Shown here piece after piece: positions 8,450 to 17,119 of a stretch of 35,921 nucleotides of DNA. The translations under genes and the position numbers were made by a program. Position 1 is the first letter of the stretch; each line of letters starts with the position of its first letter. The notes beneath the pieces were generated by a model. That model made no database searches. It saw nothing but the letters and a program-made list of their open reading frames with translations, and was not told the origin of the DNA. Origin of the DNA: Ruegeria halocynthiae (GTDB taxonomy: Bacteria; Pseudomonadota; Alphaproteobacteria; Rhodobacterales; Rhodobacteraceae); contig NZ_FNNP01000016.1 of NCBI RefSeq assembly GCF_900106805.1, positions 1 to 35,921 of the forward strand, written 5' to 3'.

Positions 8450-10150
8450 ATGCTCACAGCTATATCGGATAGAATGCGGCCCGAAGCCGAAGTCATGGAC
8501 CTTGCCAGGCTTGGGTCATTGCATTCCTCGACCCTCAGCTTCATGCGCACGCTTGTTCGACGGATCATGAAGGAAGAGTGGACCATCGAACGGTCGCGAT
8601 TCGACCTCGACACTGACGGGTATGGCACCGCAATCTACAGGATTGAAACGCCGAATGATATTTTCAGCTTTGTGCTGTTTTCCAATCCGCTATCGAACGA
8701 AGAACGCAATGACCGGGTGATCGCAACGAGCTGGGATCTGACCATGGCGCTGTGTGAAGGCGAAGTGGATAAACTCTGGCTGGAAGATCTGCGCCGAAAT
8801 GTGCCCAAACAGGAAGCCGGGCGGGTTGATGCACGGGTTTTCAGCCTATCGCGTGCCAACCGCAGTTCGCGGCTCTTCAACTACGTGCTGGAAGAACTCA
8901 GCGCCGGTCGTCAGCCGGATGCCGATCGGATTGCCCAGGTCGGGTACCTCTATCGCACCACGGCAGTCTATGGCAGCGGCAAGCTGGGCATGGCGGACTG
9001 GAACAAGGTGCGCAGCAAATTTACCGATTTCAACCGCCCCTTCGCGCCGGAAATGTTCATTTGCTACATGTTGCGGCAATTCAGCCTGGATCAGGTCGAC
9101 CATATTGCCAAAGCGGGCGCTCCCAAAACCGCCGTGACGCTTGATGATCGTCTGAAACGTTTTTTTGGGATCGGTAACTCTACGGGTCTGGGCATGGCCC
9201 CTTATTTGGTGAACCACGGTGAGTTGTTCAGTCAATGGGTAGAAATGCGGGAGACCGCACTTGCTCAGGTTCTGCACAAGGCCGCGCCGACCGAATGGCG
9301 CATCAACCTGTTTCATGAGCTCATCCAAAAAGCCAAACAGCACTTCGCCGAAAGCGTCACAAGTGACGCCGAGCAGATTGAGCGCAATCGTGTACTGATT
9401 GAGGAACTCGACGAGGTGGACACACGGCTTTCGGATCTGGGCGACACGCTAGAGACCTGGTCGGTCCTGTCGGATCATGCCCATGACGTCTGGAGCTTTG
9501 AGACGCAGGAATTGATCCATGCCATCTGTCTGGAAATTCATCCCGAGTTGGTGAACGATCTGGAAGATAGTTTTGCCGTCATTCCCAACACGGTAGTCGA
9601 CTCGGCAATGACCACAGATGAGTTGCGACAAGTAATCGAAACTCGCTACGATTGGGCTCTGGAGATCGATTTTTCCGACCCGAGCAACTCAGACGCCTTC
9701 TGGTATCGCTCTGAGGAAAAGCTGGAACCGCGGCTAGGCTTCGCCGGGGCGGATCCGGGGATCGAAAAGCAAATGCCATTGCCGATCGGGCGGCGTGTTC
9801 GCGAGTGTTATGATCTGCTGGTCGAGGATCTCGCGGAGCAACCGAACAGCGATGTGGTTCATTTCTTGCTGCGCCGTCCTGCAATGAAGAGCATCGTCCG
9901 GCGCATTCAGACGATGTCACGACACAAATACGCGGAGATTCGGGCCAACCTGGCGGATCGCAACGTGCGTCCGATGGACCTGTTGCGCTGCAAGCTCGCA
10001 TTCTTCGGCGTGGGCAAATTCGATCCGCGTTCCAAGCTCTGGGTACGAAACACCATGTATCAGGGCGCGCCTCTGATCGATGATATCGGCCAGACATATG
10101 AAAGCTGGTTCCTGCCACTGAAACCCGAGATGAAGGAGGCCCGGGCATGA
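8450..10150 (+). CDS. Uncharacterised 566-aa protein, first gene of a coupled pair
   Basis: The start is firm: AAGGAGG at 8437-8443 lies 6 bases before the ATG. The protein is soluble, charged and mixed alpha/beta, with no signal peptide or membrane segment. I recognise no domain. Visible features are an Arg-rich N-terminal part (SSTLSFMRTLVRRIM), a segment YRIETPNDIFSFVLFSN suggesting a beta-sheet, a probable coiled-coil at about 300-340 (EQIERNRVLIEELDEVDTRL) and a conserved-looking tail (RDLLRCKLAFFG-like). Its stop overlaps the next gene's ATG (ATGA at 10147-10150), so the two are translationally coupled and their products probably act together, possibly as a two-subunit enzyme. Confidence 0.85.
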   Translation: MLTAISDRMRPEAEVMDLARLGSLHSSTLSFMRTLVRRIMKEEWTIERSRFDLDTDGYGTAIYRIETPNDIFSFVLFSNPLSNEERNDRVIATSWDLTMALCEGEVDKLWLEDLRRNVPKQEAGRVDARVFSLSRANRSSRLFNYVLEELSAGRQPDADRIAQVGYLYRTTAVYGSGKLGMADWNKVRSKFTDFNRPFAPEMFICYMLRQFSLDQVDHIAKAGAPKTAVTLDDRLKRFFGIGNSTGLGMAPYLVNHGELFSQWVEMRETALAQVLHKAAPTEWRINLFHELIQKAKQHFAESVTSDAEQIERNRVLIEELDEVDTRLSDLGDTLETWSVLSDHAHDVWSFETQELIHAICLEIHPELVNDLEDSFAVIPNTVVDSAMTTDELRQVIETRYDWALEIDFSDPSNSDAFWYRSEEKLEPRLGFAGADPGIEKQMPLPIGRRVRECYDLLVEDLAEQPNSDVVHFLLRRPAMKSIVRRIQTMSRHKYAEIRANLADRNVRPMDLLRCKLAFFGVGKFDPRSKLWVRNTMYQGAPLIDDIGQTYESWFLPLKPEMKEARA

Positions 10151-10881
10151 GAGTATCCCGTAACGAAATGATCGCGGCCCTGTCGCGCGCCTATGAGGGC
10201 GCGGGTCACCATATCGGCGACTATGAAGACGCAGCACAGCTGGTCACCTGGTCTCATATGTGCGGCTTGGGTGGCTTCGACCGCATAGCCCTGCCACCCG
10301 TCGGCCCAAAGGGCGGCGCGACACCGCGCTTGGTTTTTGAGAACGATGATATCGCTGTCATCGACGCAGGTGGGGCGGATGTTTGCGAACATGGCTCACT
10401 GGCCGCGCATCTGGCTTTTTCCAAGGCACAAAAAGCAGGCTTTGCCATCGTCGAGCTGTCCAGTTGCCGGTACCCCGACCTGATCCTGCGCAGCCTGTCG
10501 CTGGTGGCTCAACAAGGCATCTTCATATCCGCCTACTGGACGGATCAGACCGGATCACACGGTGCTAGTTTTGAAAGCGGGGCGATCTTTCCGCATTACT
10601 GGCGCGTGGAAAAGACCGACGTGGCCAAGGAATGTTCAACCGTCACCATCATGTGCACCACCCAGCCTGCCCTGCTGGCGGATGCGGTGACCCGTCAGGC
10701 GGAACAACCAGGGATGAAGCGGCTTGAGGTTTCGGCGGCGCAGCTTGCGGTCAACTACAACGACGCGCTGGAACTGGGCATCGCAGTGCCGGCGGACCAC
10801 TGGGATGCGCTAAACGCTGCCGCCTGGCCCATACTTGTTCCTTCCGACCAACACTCGCGCGCGGGTGCAGGCCCGAGCTGA
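10147..10881 (+). CDS. DUF3726-like protein
   Basis: 244 aa, starting inside the stop codon of the 566-aa gene. The N-terminus (SRNEMIAALSRAYEGAGHHI) and the middle (HGSLAAHLAFSKAQKAGFAI) recall DUF3726 proteins and, more distantly, the Ldh_2 malate/lactate dehydrogenase fold, in which an N-terminal helix bundle precedes an A-A-G-x-V-like strand. No clear NAD motif or catalytic triad is seen. No signal peptide. Transcription continues from the previous gene; an IS6 element begins about 35 bases downstream, so any further operon genes may have been lost. The family call is from memory. Confidence 0.7.
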   Translation: MRVSRNEMIAALSRAYEGAGHHIGDYEDAAQLVTWSHMCGLGGFDRIALPPVGPKGGATPRLVFENDDIAVIDAGGADVCEHGSLAAHLAFSKAQKAGFAIVELSSCRYPDLILRSLSLVAQQGIFISAYWTDQTGSHGASFESGAIFPHYWRVEKTDVAKECSTVTIMCTTQPALLADAVTRQAEQPGMKRLEVSAAQLAVNYNDALELGIAVPADHWDALNAAAWPILVPSDQHSRAGAGPS

Positions 10882-10916
10882 AGCGTTCTGGGAGTCGCCT
10901 TGGGGTCCGACTGAAA

Positions 10917-11733
10917 GTTCCGTTGCAAAGTTTGCGGTTGTTCGGAATCATGCTTTTGTGCCGATGGGTTAGGCGGCCAGTTCTGCAAACTGTAGAAATG
11001 GACAGAGACCGGGCGTGAATTGACCTTTGCGGATCATGTGCACGACTTCGATACCAGAAAGAGTTGCAGATGCAGATTCAAAGGACTTGAAGCCAAGCAT
11101 CGGGCGGGTTCGTCTCTTGATGAACCTGTGATCTTGTTCCACGATGTTATTTAGGTATTTCTGCCTCACCATCTCGATCGGGAGTGGGCAACCAAAACCT
11201 TTGAGCATCTTGTTTACGTCCTTGATACCAGCTGTGTTGGCTCCGCTTTTGTCGATGACGATTTTTCGCGGTAGACCATTGATCTCCAACATACGGGCGA
11301 AGAATTTTGTCGCGGCCGGTTTGTTTCGACGTTGTGAAAGCATGAAATCGAGAGTTTTGCCATGTTTGTCGACGGCTCGATAGAGGTAAACCCATGATCC
11401 CTTTACCTTGACATAAGTCTCATCCATTCGCCAAGAGCGGTCGCATGGGCCTTTGCGGCGGCGTGCTATGTCAGCAATTGCGCATGAGTATCGTGTAACC
11501 CAGCGGTTCAGCGTGGTGTGATCGACGGAAACACCTCGCTCTGCCATGATCTCTTCCAGATCGCGATAGGAAACGCCGTATCGAACATAGAAGAACACTG
11601 CGAATAGGATCACATCCTTCGGATACTGTGCACCCTTGAAGGAAATCATGAACTGGCTTTCGACTTGATACGACCGACAGTTATTCACTCGCTAACTCCG
11701 AAAGCGTCAATGGCCGAAAGTTTGCAACAGAAC
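10917..11733. mobile_element. IS6-family insertion sequence
   Basis: About 817 bp, the usual size for IS6. The ends are imperfect inverted repeats: GTTCCGTTGCAAAGTTT at 10917-10933 and AAAGTTTGCAACAGAAC at 11717-11733, 15 of 17 matching. No 8-bp target duplication flanks it (CCGACTGA-type bases on the left, CTCTCAAG-type on the right), which suggests that later recombination or deletion removed one side. Confidence 0.88.
10969..11688 (-). CDS. IS6-family DDE transposase
   Basis: 239 aa, full length for the family. The DDE triad is visible: Asp in RMDETYVKVKG, Asp in KIVIDKSGANT and Glu in NNIVEQDHRFIKRR. The N-terminal HTH-like part includes GVSYRDLEEIMAERG and VDHTTLNRWV. The listed start is GTG at 11688; an ATG at 11649 (MISFKGAQYPKD) is the alternative. 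It appears intact and could be active. Confidence 0.93.
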   Translation of the reverse strand: MNNCRSYQVESQFMISFKGAQYPKDVILFAVFFYVRYGVSYRDLEEIMAERGVSVDHTTLNRWVTRYSCAIADIARRRKGPCDRSWRMDETYVKVKGSWVYLYRAVDKHGKTLDFMLSQRRNKPAATKFFARMLEINGLPRKIVIDKSGANTAGIKDVNKMLKGFGCPLPIEMVRQKYLNNIVEQDHRFIKRRTRPMLGFKSFESASATLSGIEVVHMIRKGQFTPGLCPFLQFAELAA

Positions 11734-12040
11734 CCTCTCAAGAACCGCATCTTATTGGAAAACTACTATCTGCCCGGTGACCTTCAGCAGCAGATCGAAG
11801 CTTTCGTCGATCACTACAATCACCGGCGCTACCACAAAAGCTAACAAACCTCACGCCCGCTGATGTCTACTTCGGACACGGGCAGACCATTCTAAAACAA
11901 CGAGAAAGGATCAAACGAAAGACCATCGAAACCCGGCGCTTGCTTCACCGCAAATCCGCCGCATAATCAAACCAACCAGATGCGCCAGATTCTCTCTTAG
12001 CTCACGCGGCCATCTGTCCCAGAATCCCTGACGACGGACA
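11734..12040 (+). pseudogene. Remnant of an IS3-family element (OrfB C-terminus and right end)
   Basis: From 11737 the plus strand reads LKNRILLENYYLPGDLQQQI and on to HYNHRRYHKS, then a stop. A shifted frame resumes with NLTPADVYFGHGQTIL and ends RRLLHRKSAA at 11964-11966. This is the C-terminal end of an IS3-family OrfB integrase-type transposase, broken by one frameshift near 11845. The right terminus TCCCAGAATCCCTGACGACG ends near 12040. The 5' part is missing and the IS6 element abuts it exactly, so IS6 inserted into it and the other half was lost. Confidence 0.8.
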
Positions 12041-12116
12041 TGACGTCTTATTCCAGCCACCTTGCGTTGTACGCCATCGGATTGGACCTGTATCCGATTC
12101 TATCTTTGTCAACTGA

Positions 12117-14030
12117 TCAAGATGGCTCGCAAATGGCTTTATCATCCTCACTCAATATTACATGGGGCGAAAACCAAACTGTTGGTGCACGAGGATCGTT
12201 TGCTTCCCCCAAATACACCACGGTGTCTGTCCTGCCTGCACAGGCTATTTTGATGCGCTGTCGTGCGGTTTTGGGATCAGAAACGACCGCAGATTTCAAC
12301 CCGGTCCGCATCGCCCAACGCCGCATTTCTGCATTGGAGATACAGCCAGGGGTACGCGCGCCATAGGCGCATCTTCCCTGACTTGGTTCGCGCAGGTGAA
12401 TCGCCATGTGATCTGAGGCCAGGTCATCTTTTTTAGCAGTTGAAGTTGCATCGGACGGAACAAACAATGGCATCCCAGCTCGTACGGAATAAGGCGAGCG
12501 AACCAGAGTTGCATCGAACGTGCAAAGCTCTTCGCTGTCCAAACAAGCACCAGCTGCAGCTTCGATTTGACCACGCGCAATTAACGCCATGTCCTGAAAC
12601 TGTTCCACCATTTCAAGTGGCAAATCATTATCGTCCGAAAGTGGCATGAACGACATACTGCACTCGATTTGAGCCCTATCAAGATCACCCGCGACCACAG
12701 GCGGCTTTGCGTCTCCCGCCAGGTTAACGACCGAACACGTCTTGACCGGCACTTTGTAATCCTCGGGCGTTTCGAGAATGGCTTTTAGATCATTATAAAT
12801 TGTAGCGTAGGCGCCCCATAATGCCGAGATTTCATCCAGCTCGTCTTCCTCTGCCAAGAGGTTGCGCCCTCGCGGGAAATTTTCGAGCACCTGATACGGC
12901 ACAATACGCACTTCAAAGGTCTTTCCTGCACGTGCTGCTGCTTCGGCCAAGCGCTTGATCCGCGCAATCGCCTGATCGACGTTTTCAGGCAGCTCGGATG
13001 GGTCAAACTCGATCGGATTTTTCCCTGCATCCGATGGCTGTGGATTTGATGGTTCATCTTCTTCTTTAACAGGAACCGCCGCCGCTTCGGATTGAGGATG
13101 AGACGCTATGACCGCTGGCACAAGATTGCCTTTGTCATCGCGCACCAGAAAGGACCCGCCCTGTTGATAGTAGGTCATCGAGCGTTCAAATCGATCGCTG
13201 CTGGTTGCTGTCGTGCCCTTTGCAGCTGCTGAAACCTTCACGCCCCAGCCACTGCCTTTGACGGAACTACGCACCTTTTCACGATCCGACTTAGAGGAAG
13301 TTTTAGTTGACGCCACCATGTAGGCACGTGCACCTGTCATCCGGGCCGCCACATATCCTTCGCCACAAACTTCTTGAAAGGCCTCAAGGTCCTGTTTCGC
13401 CAAACGCTCAGCTGCAGGTGTCAGGCGAACAGCAGCAAGCCCACCATCTTTGTGCGCTACTGGCCCCGCGATGCGGGCGGCATTCAAGACTTCCGCACTG
13501 ACCAGATAGGTCACAGACGAGGATGATATATTCGTTTTCTTTGCAAATGACGCCTTGCCACTGCCTGATGCCGAGACTGATTTGACCGACACCGACGCGG
13601 ATATATTCATCTCCTTATTCAGTGCGTAGCTGTCGCGTATTTCAGAGATCTTGATTGTCGATTCCTGGGCGTCATCCGGTGCCGTCTCTTCAAATTCCAC
13701 ACACACGGTGGGGATGGCCTCAGCCCGAGGTTGGCTCCAGCCCCAGCCTAACTTAACGAGATCTGGCGCCTCGACGACAAAGCTATTGGCTATTGCCTCG
13801 GTCGAGCGTGGTGGTTTTGGCGGTTTGGGCCTTGACGCCGAAACAACATCTTCTTCAGTTACTTCCCACATGTTGGCCTTGGCTTCCACCAACGCCTCCT
13901 CACTGAGAGGCGGCTCTTCTGCATTGGCATCAAGATAGATCACAAAGCTTGCAAGGACGACAAAGCCAATTCCCGCTACTACAAAAAGAGGATGCACTTG
14001 CCAGCTAGGTTGTGGAGCGTCTTCGGTCAT
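12117..14030 (-). CDS. Membrane-anchored protein with MACPF-like region
   Basis: 637 aa from the ATG at 14030; an in-frame TTG at 14045 is possible. The N-terminus has a single transmembrane helix at about 14-33 (LFVVAGIGFVVLASFVIY) and then a Pro/Glu-rich linker, so the bulk is periplasmic. Residues about 125-385 resemble a MACPF/perforin-type domain: Ser/Gly-rich stretches NISASVSVKSVSASGSGKAS and SSVTYLVSAEVLN, then FQEVCGEGYVAARMTGA (compare the CGTHYV...GG signature) and a second Ser/Lys-rich stretch at 240-280, closing with VRIVPYQVLENFP. A Cys-containing C-terminal domain of about 200 residues is unassigned. No signal peptidase site is seen. The MACPF link is pattern recognition only. 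Confidence 0.75.
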   Translation of the reverse strand: MTEDAPQPSWQVHPLFVVAGIGFVVLASFVIYLDANAEEPPLSEEALVEAKANMWEVTEEDVVSASRPKPPKPPRSTEAIANSFVVEAPDLVKLGWGWSQPRAEAIPTVCVEFEETAPDDAQESTIKISEIRDSYALNKEMNISASVSVKSVSASGSGKASFAKKTNISSSSVTYLVSAEVLNAARIAGPVAHKDGGLAAVRLTPAAERLAKQDLEAFQEVCGEGYVAARMTGARAYMVASTKTSSKSDREKVRSSVKGSGWGVKVSAAAKGTTATSSDRFERSMTYYQQGGSFLVRDDKGNLVPAVIASHPQSEAAAVPVKEEDEPSNPQPSDAGKNPIEFDPSELPENVDQAIARIKRLAEAAARAGKTFEVRIVPYQVLENFPRGRNLLAEEDELDEISALWGAYATIYNDLKAILETPEDYKVPVKTCSVVNLAGDAKPPVVAGDLDRAQIECSMSFMPLSDDNDLPLEMVEQFQDMALIARGQIEAAAGACLDSEELCTFDATLVRSPYSVRAGMPLFVPSDATSTAKKDDLASDHMAIHLREPSQGRCAYGARTPGCISNAEMRRWAMRTGLKSAVVSDPKTARQRIKIACAGRTDTVVYLGEANDPRAPTVWFSPHVILSEDDKAICEPS

Positions 14031-14045
14031 AATAGGCTCATTCAA

Positions 14046-14704
14046 TTAACTATTACGACTCCACACCATCCGGCGCGCGTTTGTCTACTGTTTTCAAATC
14101 GTGCACAATCCTACCTTCAGAAGCGTGTGATAAATACCGCCACCGATTTAGTGAAGGTACTTGTAGAAAACCTGATCGTCTTGTGGATTTACCTCAAATC
14201 CGCACAGCGCATATCGGTTTCGTGGGGGGCGAGAACCCAATTTTGGGGTCAAGATCCTCGGTAGACGTTAGGCCAATTCCCTCGGCAAGCTATCCGCCAG
14301 GCGAAGCGGATGGGTGGCGGCATAGCCCTGAAACAAAACCTAATGGCTATTTTCATCGGTTTTGATTGTCTATCCTCACAAACCCGCTCGCGATGCTCGC
14401 ATCAGCATCGAGAGCCGTCATTCGTCACCCCAAGATTTGCCTACCCCGATCATCAAACGACAGGGTGACCTCGGGTGCAGTGCGGCATCACCTGTGACCA
14501 CACAAGTTGCCGTACTGAATCGGCCCAAACCGGACCTTGAGAATTGTTTTGATCGCTGCAGTGCGGCTTCCTCAAACTGGCCATTCGCTGCACGTGCAAA
14601 AAAGTTTCAGTCGAACTCACGAACTGCGGGACAGCGCGCCAATTTGCTGCGGCTGCGCCAATGTCCGGTGTTGGTTTGATACGCAGTCGTTTACTGTAGC
14701 GTAC
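14046..14704. other. 659-bp gene-free stretch with repeat DNA
   Basis: No convincing gene. Near 14210-14310 one plus-strand frame reads SASYPPGEADGW, a phrase seen near the C-terminus of Gfo/Idh-type oxidoreductases, but neighbouring residues do not support it strongly. The right half contains a dispersed TTCGCTGC-type repeat. The promoter of the MACPF-like gene should lie close to 14050-14100. Confidence 0.45.
14552..14650 (+). repeat. Dispersed intergenic repeat, copy 2
   Basis: It carries CTGGCCATTCGCTGCACGTG followed by CAAAAAAG and, 30 bases later, CGAACTGCGGGACAGCGCGC. The order and spacing match copy 1 and the copy near 27.3 kb. Confidence 0.65.
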
Positions 14705-15454
14705 ATGTCAGGATTCACTCGTTCCCCCGATCCGTCACTGCAGTTGAGGCAACAATACCTCGAGTCTCTCGAAGAACCGCAGGAATTTTTCTTAGAAGAG
14801 CTGGTTGGTTTGGGACAGTTTTGGACGCATGACGATGGATCATATGCCGTCACACATGGAAAGACCTTGGTCGAGTTCTTCAGTCCTAATCCTAAGAACT
14901 CAACGAGCCTGCTGCTTCATCTCCACGACCAAGACGGTTACTCGACGGCGCTGGTCAAGTCTTACGACCTTGACTTGGTGCGGTCTTGTAAGGAGCTTGG
15001 GTGGATTGCCTCTGTGGGAGGATTTCTTTTCAGAAAACGCGAAACACGCACTCGCACAGCATTTCATAACGTTGAGATGAGCGCTGCCACACCAGTCGAC
15101 GTGGACCCGCTTTGGGAAGTCAATGATGATTTCTTTGCAAGACAAGCCGAAATCACCAGTCTCGCAGAAACCGGCAAGCTTTGGACAGTTAGAGTAGACG
15201 GAGAGATTACTGGTTGTGGCGTGTCAAACCGCTTTATTGAAGATAGCGACGCTGTCGATGTCGGCATGATGGTCGCTCCAAGCTTACGGCGCAGAGGGCT
15301 GGGAACCCACATTGTTAGCGAAATTGCCAACAGAGTTGAGAGCGCGGGTTTACGCCCGATCTGCGGATGTGGGGCAAGCAACACTGCGTCGAAAGCCACC
15401 CTTGAGAAAGCTGGTTTCGTATCCGAGCATCAATTGCTGTCATTCACTGTGTGA
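14705..15454 (+). CDS. GNAT family N-acetyltransferase
   Basis: About 249 aa from the ATG at 14705 (MSGFTRSPDPSL); the frame stays open upstream, but that part lies in repeat DNA, so this start is preferred even though no good ribosome binding site is visible. The C-terminal half is a GNAT fold: MMVAPSLRRRGLGTHIVSEI is the acetyl-CoA binding motif A (R/Q-x-x-G-x-G), followed by ICGCGASNTASKATLEKAGF, motif B. The N-terminal half is divergent and may bind the substrate, which is unknown. It is transcribed alone, ahead of another GNAT gene 130 bases on. Confidence 0.85.
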   Translation: MSGFTRSPDPSLQLRQQYLESLEEPQEFFLEELVGLGQFWTHDDGSYAVTHGKTLVEFFSPNPKNSTSLLLHLHDQDGYSTALVKSYDLDLVRSCKELGWIASVGGFLFRKRETRTRTAFHNVEMSAATPVDVDPLWEVNDDFFARQAEITSLAETGKLWTVRVDGEITGCGVSNRFIEDSDAVDVGMMVAPSLRRRGLGTHIVSEIANRVESAGLRPICGCGASNTASKATLEKAGFVSEHQLLSFTV

Positions 15455-15583
15455 AGCCCTGCGCATACTAAACTGACCTCCGCACAGTCCGCAGCATCGG
15501 CTTTTCGGAGTCGAAGCGGTCACTCGACCTCAAGGCTCCTATAATTCATTGATGTTACAAACTCTTTATGGTGCAGTCTGAAC

Positions 15584-16075
15584 ATGAAAACCAGCCAGCC
15601 CAAACCTTCAGGCGCAATAGCACTGCGACATGCGCAAACCGCTGATGTACCGGCTATCGTGCATATGCTCTGGGATGACGAGCAGGGTCGTCAACGTGAA
15701 ACTATCTCGCAAGATCAGGCAAACACCTACCTTTCTGCCTTTGAACAGATCGAACGCGACCCGAATAGCCAAGTGCTTGTCGCAACACTCGAAGATACAG
15801 TGATTGGTTCTTTGCAGCTCACCGTAATTCCGGGATTGTCATACCAAGGTGTAAAGCGTGCATTGGTAGAAGACCTGCGCGTCGCCCAATCCAATAGAGG
15901 CCAGGGGGTGGGAAGACAACTTCTTGCCTATGCTGAGGCTATGGCAACGGACCTCGGGTGCGACCTCCTCGAACTCTTCGTGCACGGCAGCCGGGATGGC
16001 GCACATCGGTTTTACGAAAGAGCGGGATACACCGGAGCACATCGCGGCTTCAGGAAAAACTTGCGCCCGGCCTAG
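15584..16075 (+). CDS. GNAT family N-acetyltransferase
   Basis: 163 aa, a single compact GNAT domain. The start segment IALRHAQTADVPAIVHML is typical; the acetyl-CoA loop is RVAQSNRGQGVGRQLLAYAE, and the end HRFYERAGYTGAHRGFRKNL is the usual C-terminal Y-x-x-x-G-F element. The spacing to the previous GNAT gene (130 bases) argues against tight coupling, and the ribosome binding site is weak. The acceptor amine is not predictable. Confidence 0.88.
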   Translation: MKTSQPKPSGAIALRHAQTADVPAIVHMLWDDEQGRQRETISQDQANTYLSAFEQIERDPNSQVLVATLEDTVIGSLQLTVIPGLSYQGVKRALVEDLRVAQSNRGQGVGRQLLAYAEAMATDLGCDLLELFVHGSRDGAHRFYERAGYTGAHRGFRKNLRPA

Positions 16076-16219
16076 GTGTCGGAAAGCTGGCATTCCATGC
16101 CGGTGTAGCATTGGGTAGATGGGCTCTTCGCGGTCGTCATCCGCACGCTGTCATTAAGTGCCGATGACGCGAAAAGAAGCTCAACTCGGCCCTTAGCGGA
16201 CTCTCAGCACACTTTCCCA

Positions 16220-16302
16220 ATGCTGCGGTCGCAGCCCGCATTGCCGCCATTCGCTGCGCGCGCAAGATCAGGAACTGCTCGAATTCACACAATACGGGCA
16301 AA
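16220..16302 (+). repeat. Dispersed intergenic repeat, copy 3
   Basis: It starts TGCTGCGGTCGCAGCCCGCA and continues with GCCGCCATTCGCTGCGCGCG. The first block recurs almost unchanged at 27281-27300, again directly before a TTCGCTGCG core. Confidence 0.75.
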
Positions 16303-16366
16303 GTGGGGATTTGCTCTGAGAGATAATGTTGACCTGATCAAAGATCACAGGTGCGTCGTGTGGCAT

Positions 16367-16534
16367 TCAAATGTGGCCCATGTAACGCTTTGGCACGACC
16401 GCTCGCTGCATCCATTCTTCGCAAGCAATGAAGTCGTAGACCGGTAAGCCAGTGTGAGCATGAATGTCCGCTGCGAAAGGGGGTAGCGAAGTGCATTCAA
16501 GCATGATCGCACCAATTGTTGGGTTTCCGATGAC
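16367..16534 (-). pseudogene. C-terminal fragment of an Asp/Glu/hydantoin racemase-family gene
   Basis: On the minus strand the frame reads IGNPTIGAIMLECTSLPPFA, then ADIHAHTGLPVYDFIACEEW and a stop at 16367-16369. The LECTSLPP motif carries the second catalytic Cys of Asp/Glu racemase-type enzymes. Only about 55 codons remain; the upstream frame ends at a TAG at the junction with the LysR fragment. A dead remnant. Confidence 0.7.
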
Positions 16535-16861
16535 CTACTAATCCACAACGACTGGGGTCCAGAATTCATGAGCGAGCCAACCTGGGAGAAGTTGTTGCCT
16601 CCGCGAGCCTTTTCTCACAAGAACTTCGCGCGTTCTGGATATACTGTAAATTCCACATCGATTGCATTGGCGCTCGCCCGCTCGGGACATGGTATTGCCT
16701 TGGTTCCCCGTCGCTTGGCGCTTCCCGACCTAAAGAGCAAGGCTCTGATTGAGCCTGTAAGTGAAATGCTCAAGATGGAGAAAAGTTATGTCTGTCTTTC
16801 ACCAAAAGCTTCGAGCAAAAGGCGGTTGGTGAAAATGTTTGTGGAGCATTTGAAGCAATGA
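16529..16861 (+). pseudogene. C-terminal fragment of a LysR-family regulator
   Basis: Reading from 16529 gives SDDLLIHNDWGPEFMSEPTW, and later SIALALARSGHGIALVPRRL and KMFVEHLKQ. This is the last about 110 residues of a GcvA-type LysR effector domain (the GHGIALVPRRL segment is characteristic). No HTH part is present: the DNA upstream is the opposing racemase remnant. An internal ATG at 16568 could allow a 97-aa product, but this would not be a functional regulator. Confidence 0.78.
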
Positions 16862-16984
16862 GGTAGAGTTTAATTTGTTCTTCATTGGGCTCACAACGGA
16901 CTTCAGAGTCAGCGCAGAATTGCCCCCTACCCCACAATTGACGGATCACACGAGCGGCCCAAAGAAGACAATCATCGCCGTCTC

Positions 16985-17075
16985 CAAAGCTGTGGTGCGG
17001 CCTCCCCAAACCGACCATTCACCGTAGTTGCAAAAAAGAGGGTACGCGAACATACAGATTGCGCAACCAAACCCG
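16985..17075 (+). repeat. Dispersed intergenic repeat, copy 4 (diverged)
   Basis: It contains AACCGACCATTCACCGTAGT followed by TGCAAAAAAG, a diverged version of the CCATTCGCTGCG core, and ends near GATTGCGCAACC. It lies between the LysR remnant and the next LysR gene. Confidence 0.45.
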
Positions 17076-17119
17076 TCGTTGAAGGCAATCACCTCAAGGT
17101 CTGCAACTGCTGAGAACTT

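Noticed and set aside
12076..12098. ATCGGAT ... ATCCGAT inverted repeat after the MACPF-like gene
   Set aside because: A 7-bp moderate stem with no T-run in the gene's direction; too weak to call a terminator.
14205..14315. Possible remnant of a Gfo/Idh-type oxidoreductase (SASYPPGEADGW)
   Set aside because: Only one short phrase matches; flanking residues and frame do not, and the region has stops in all frames.
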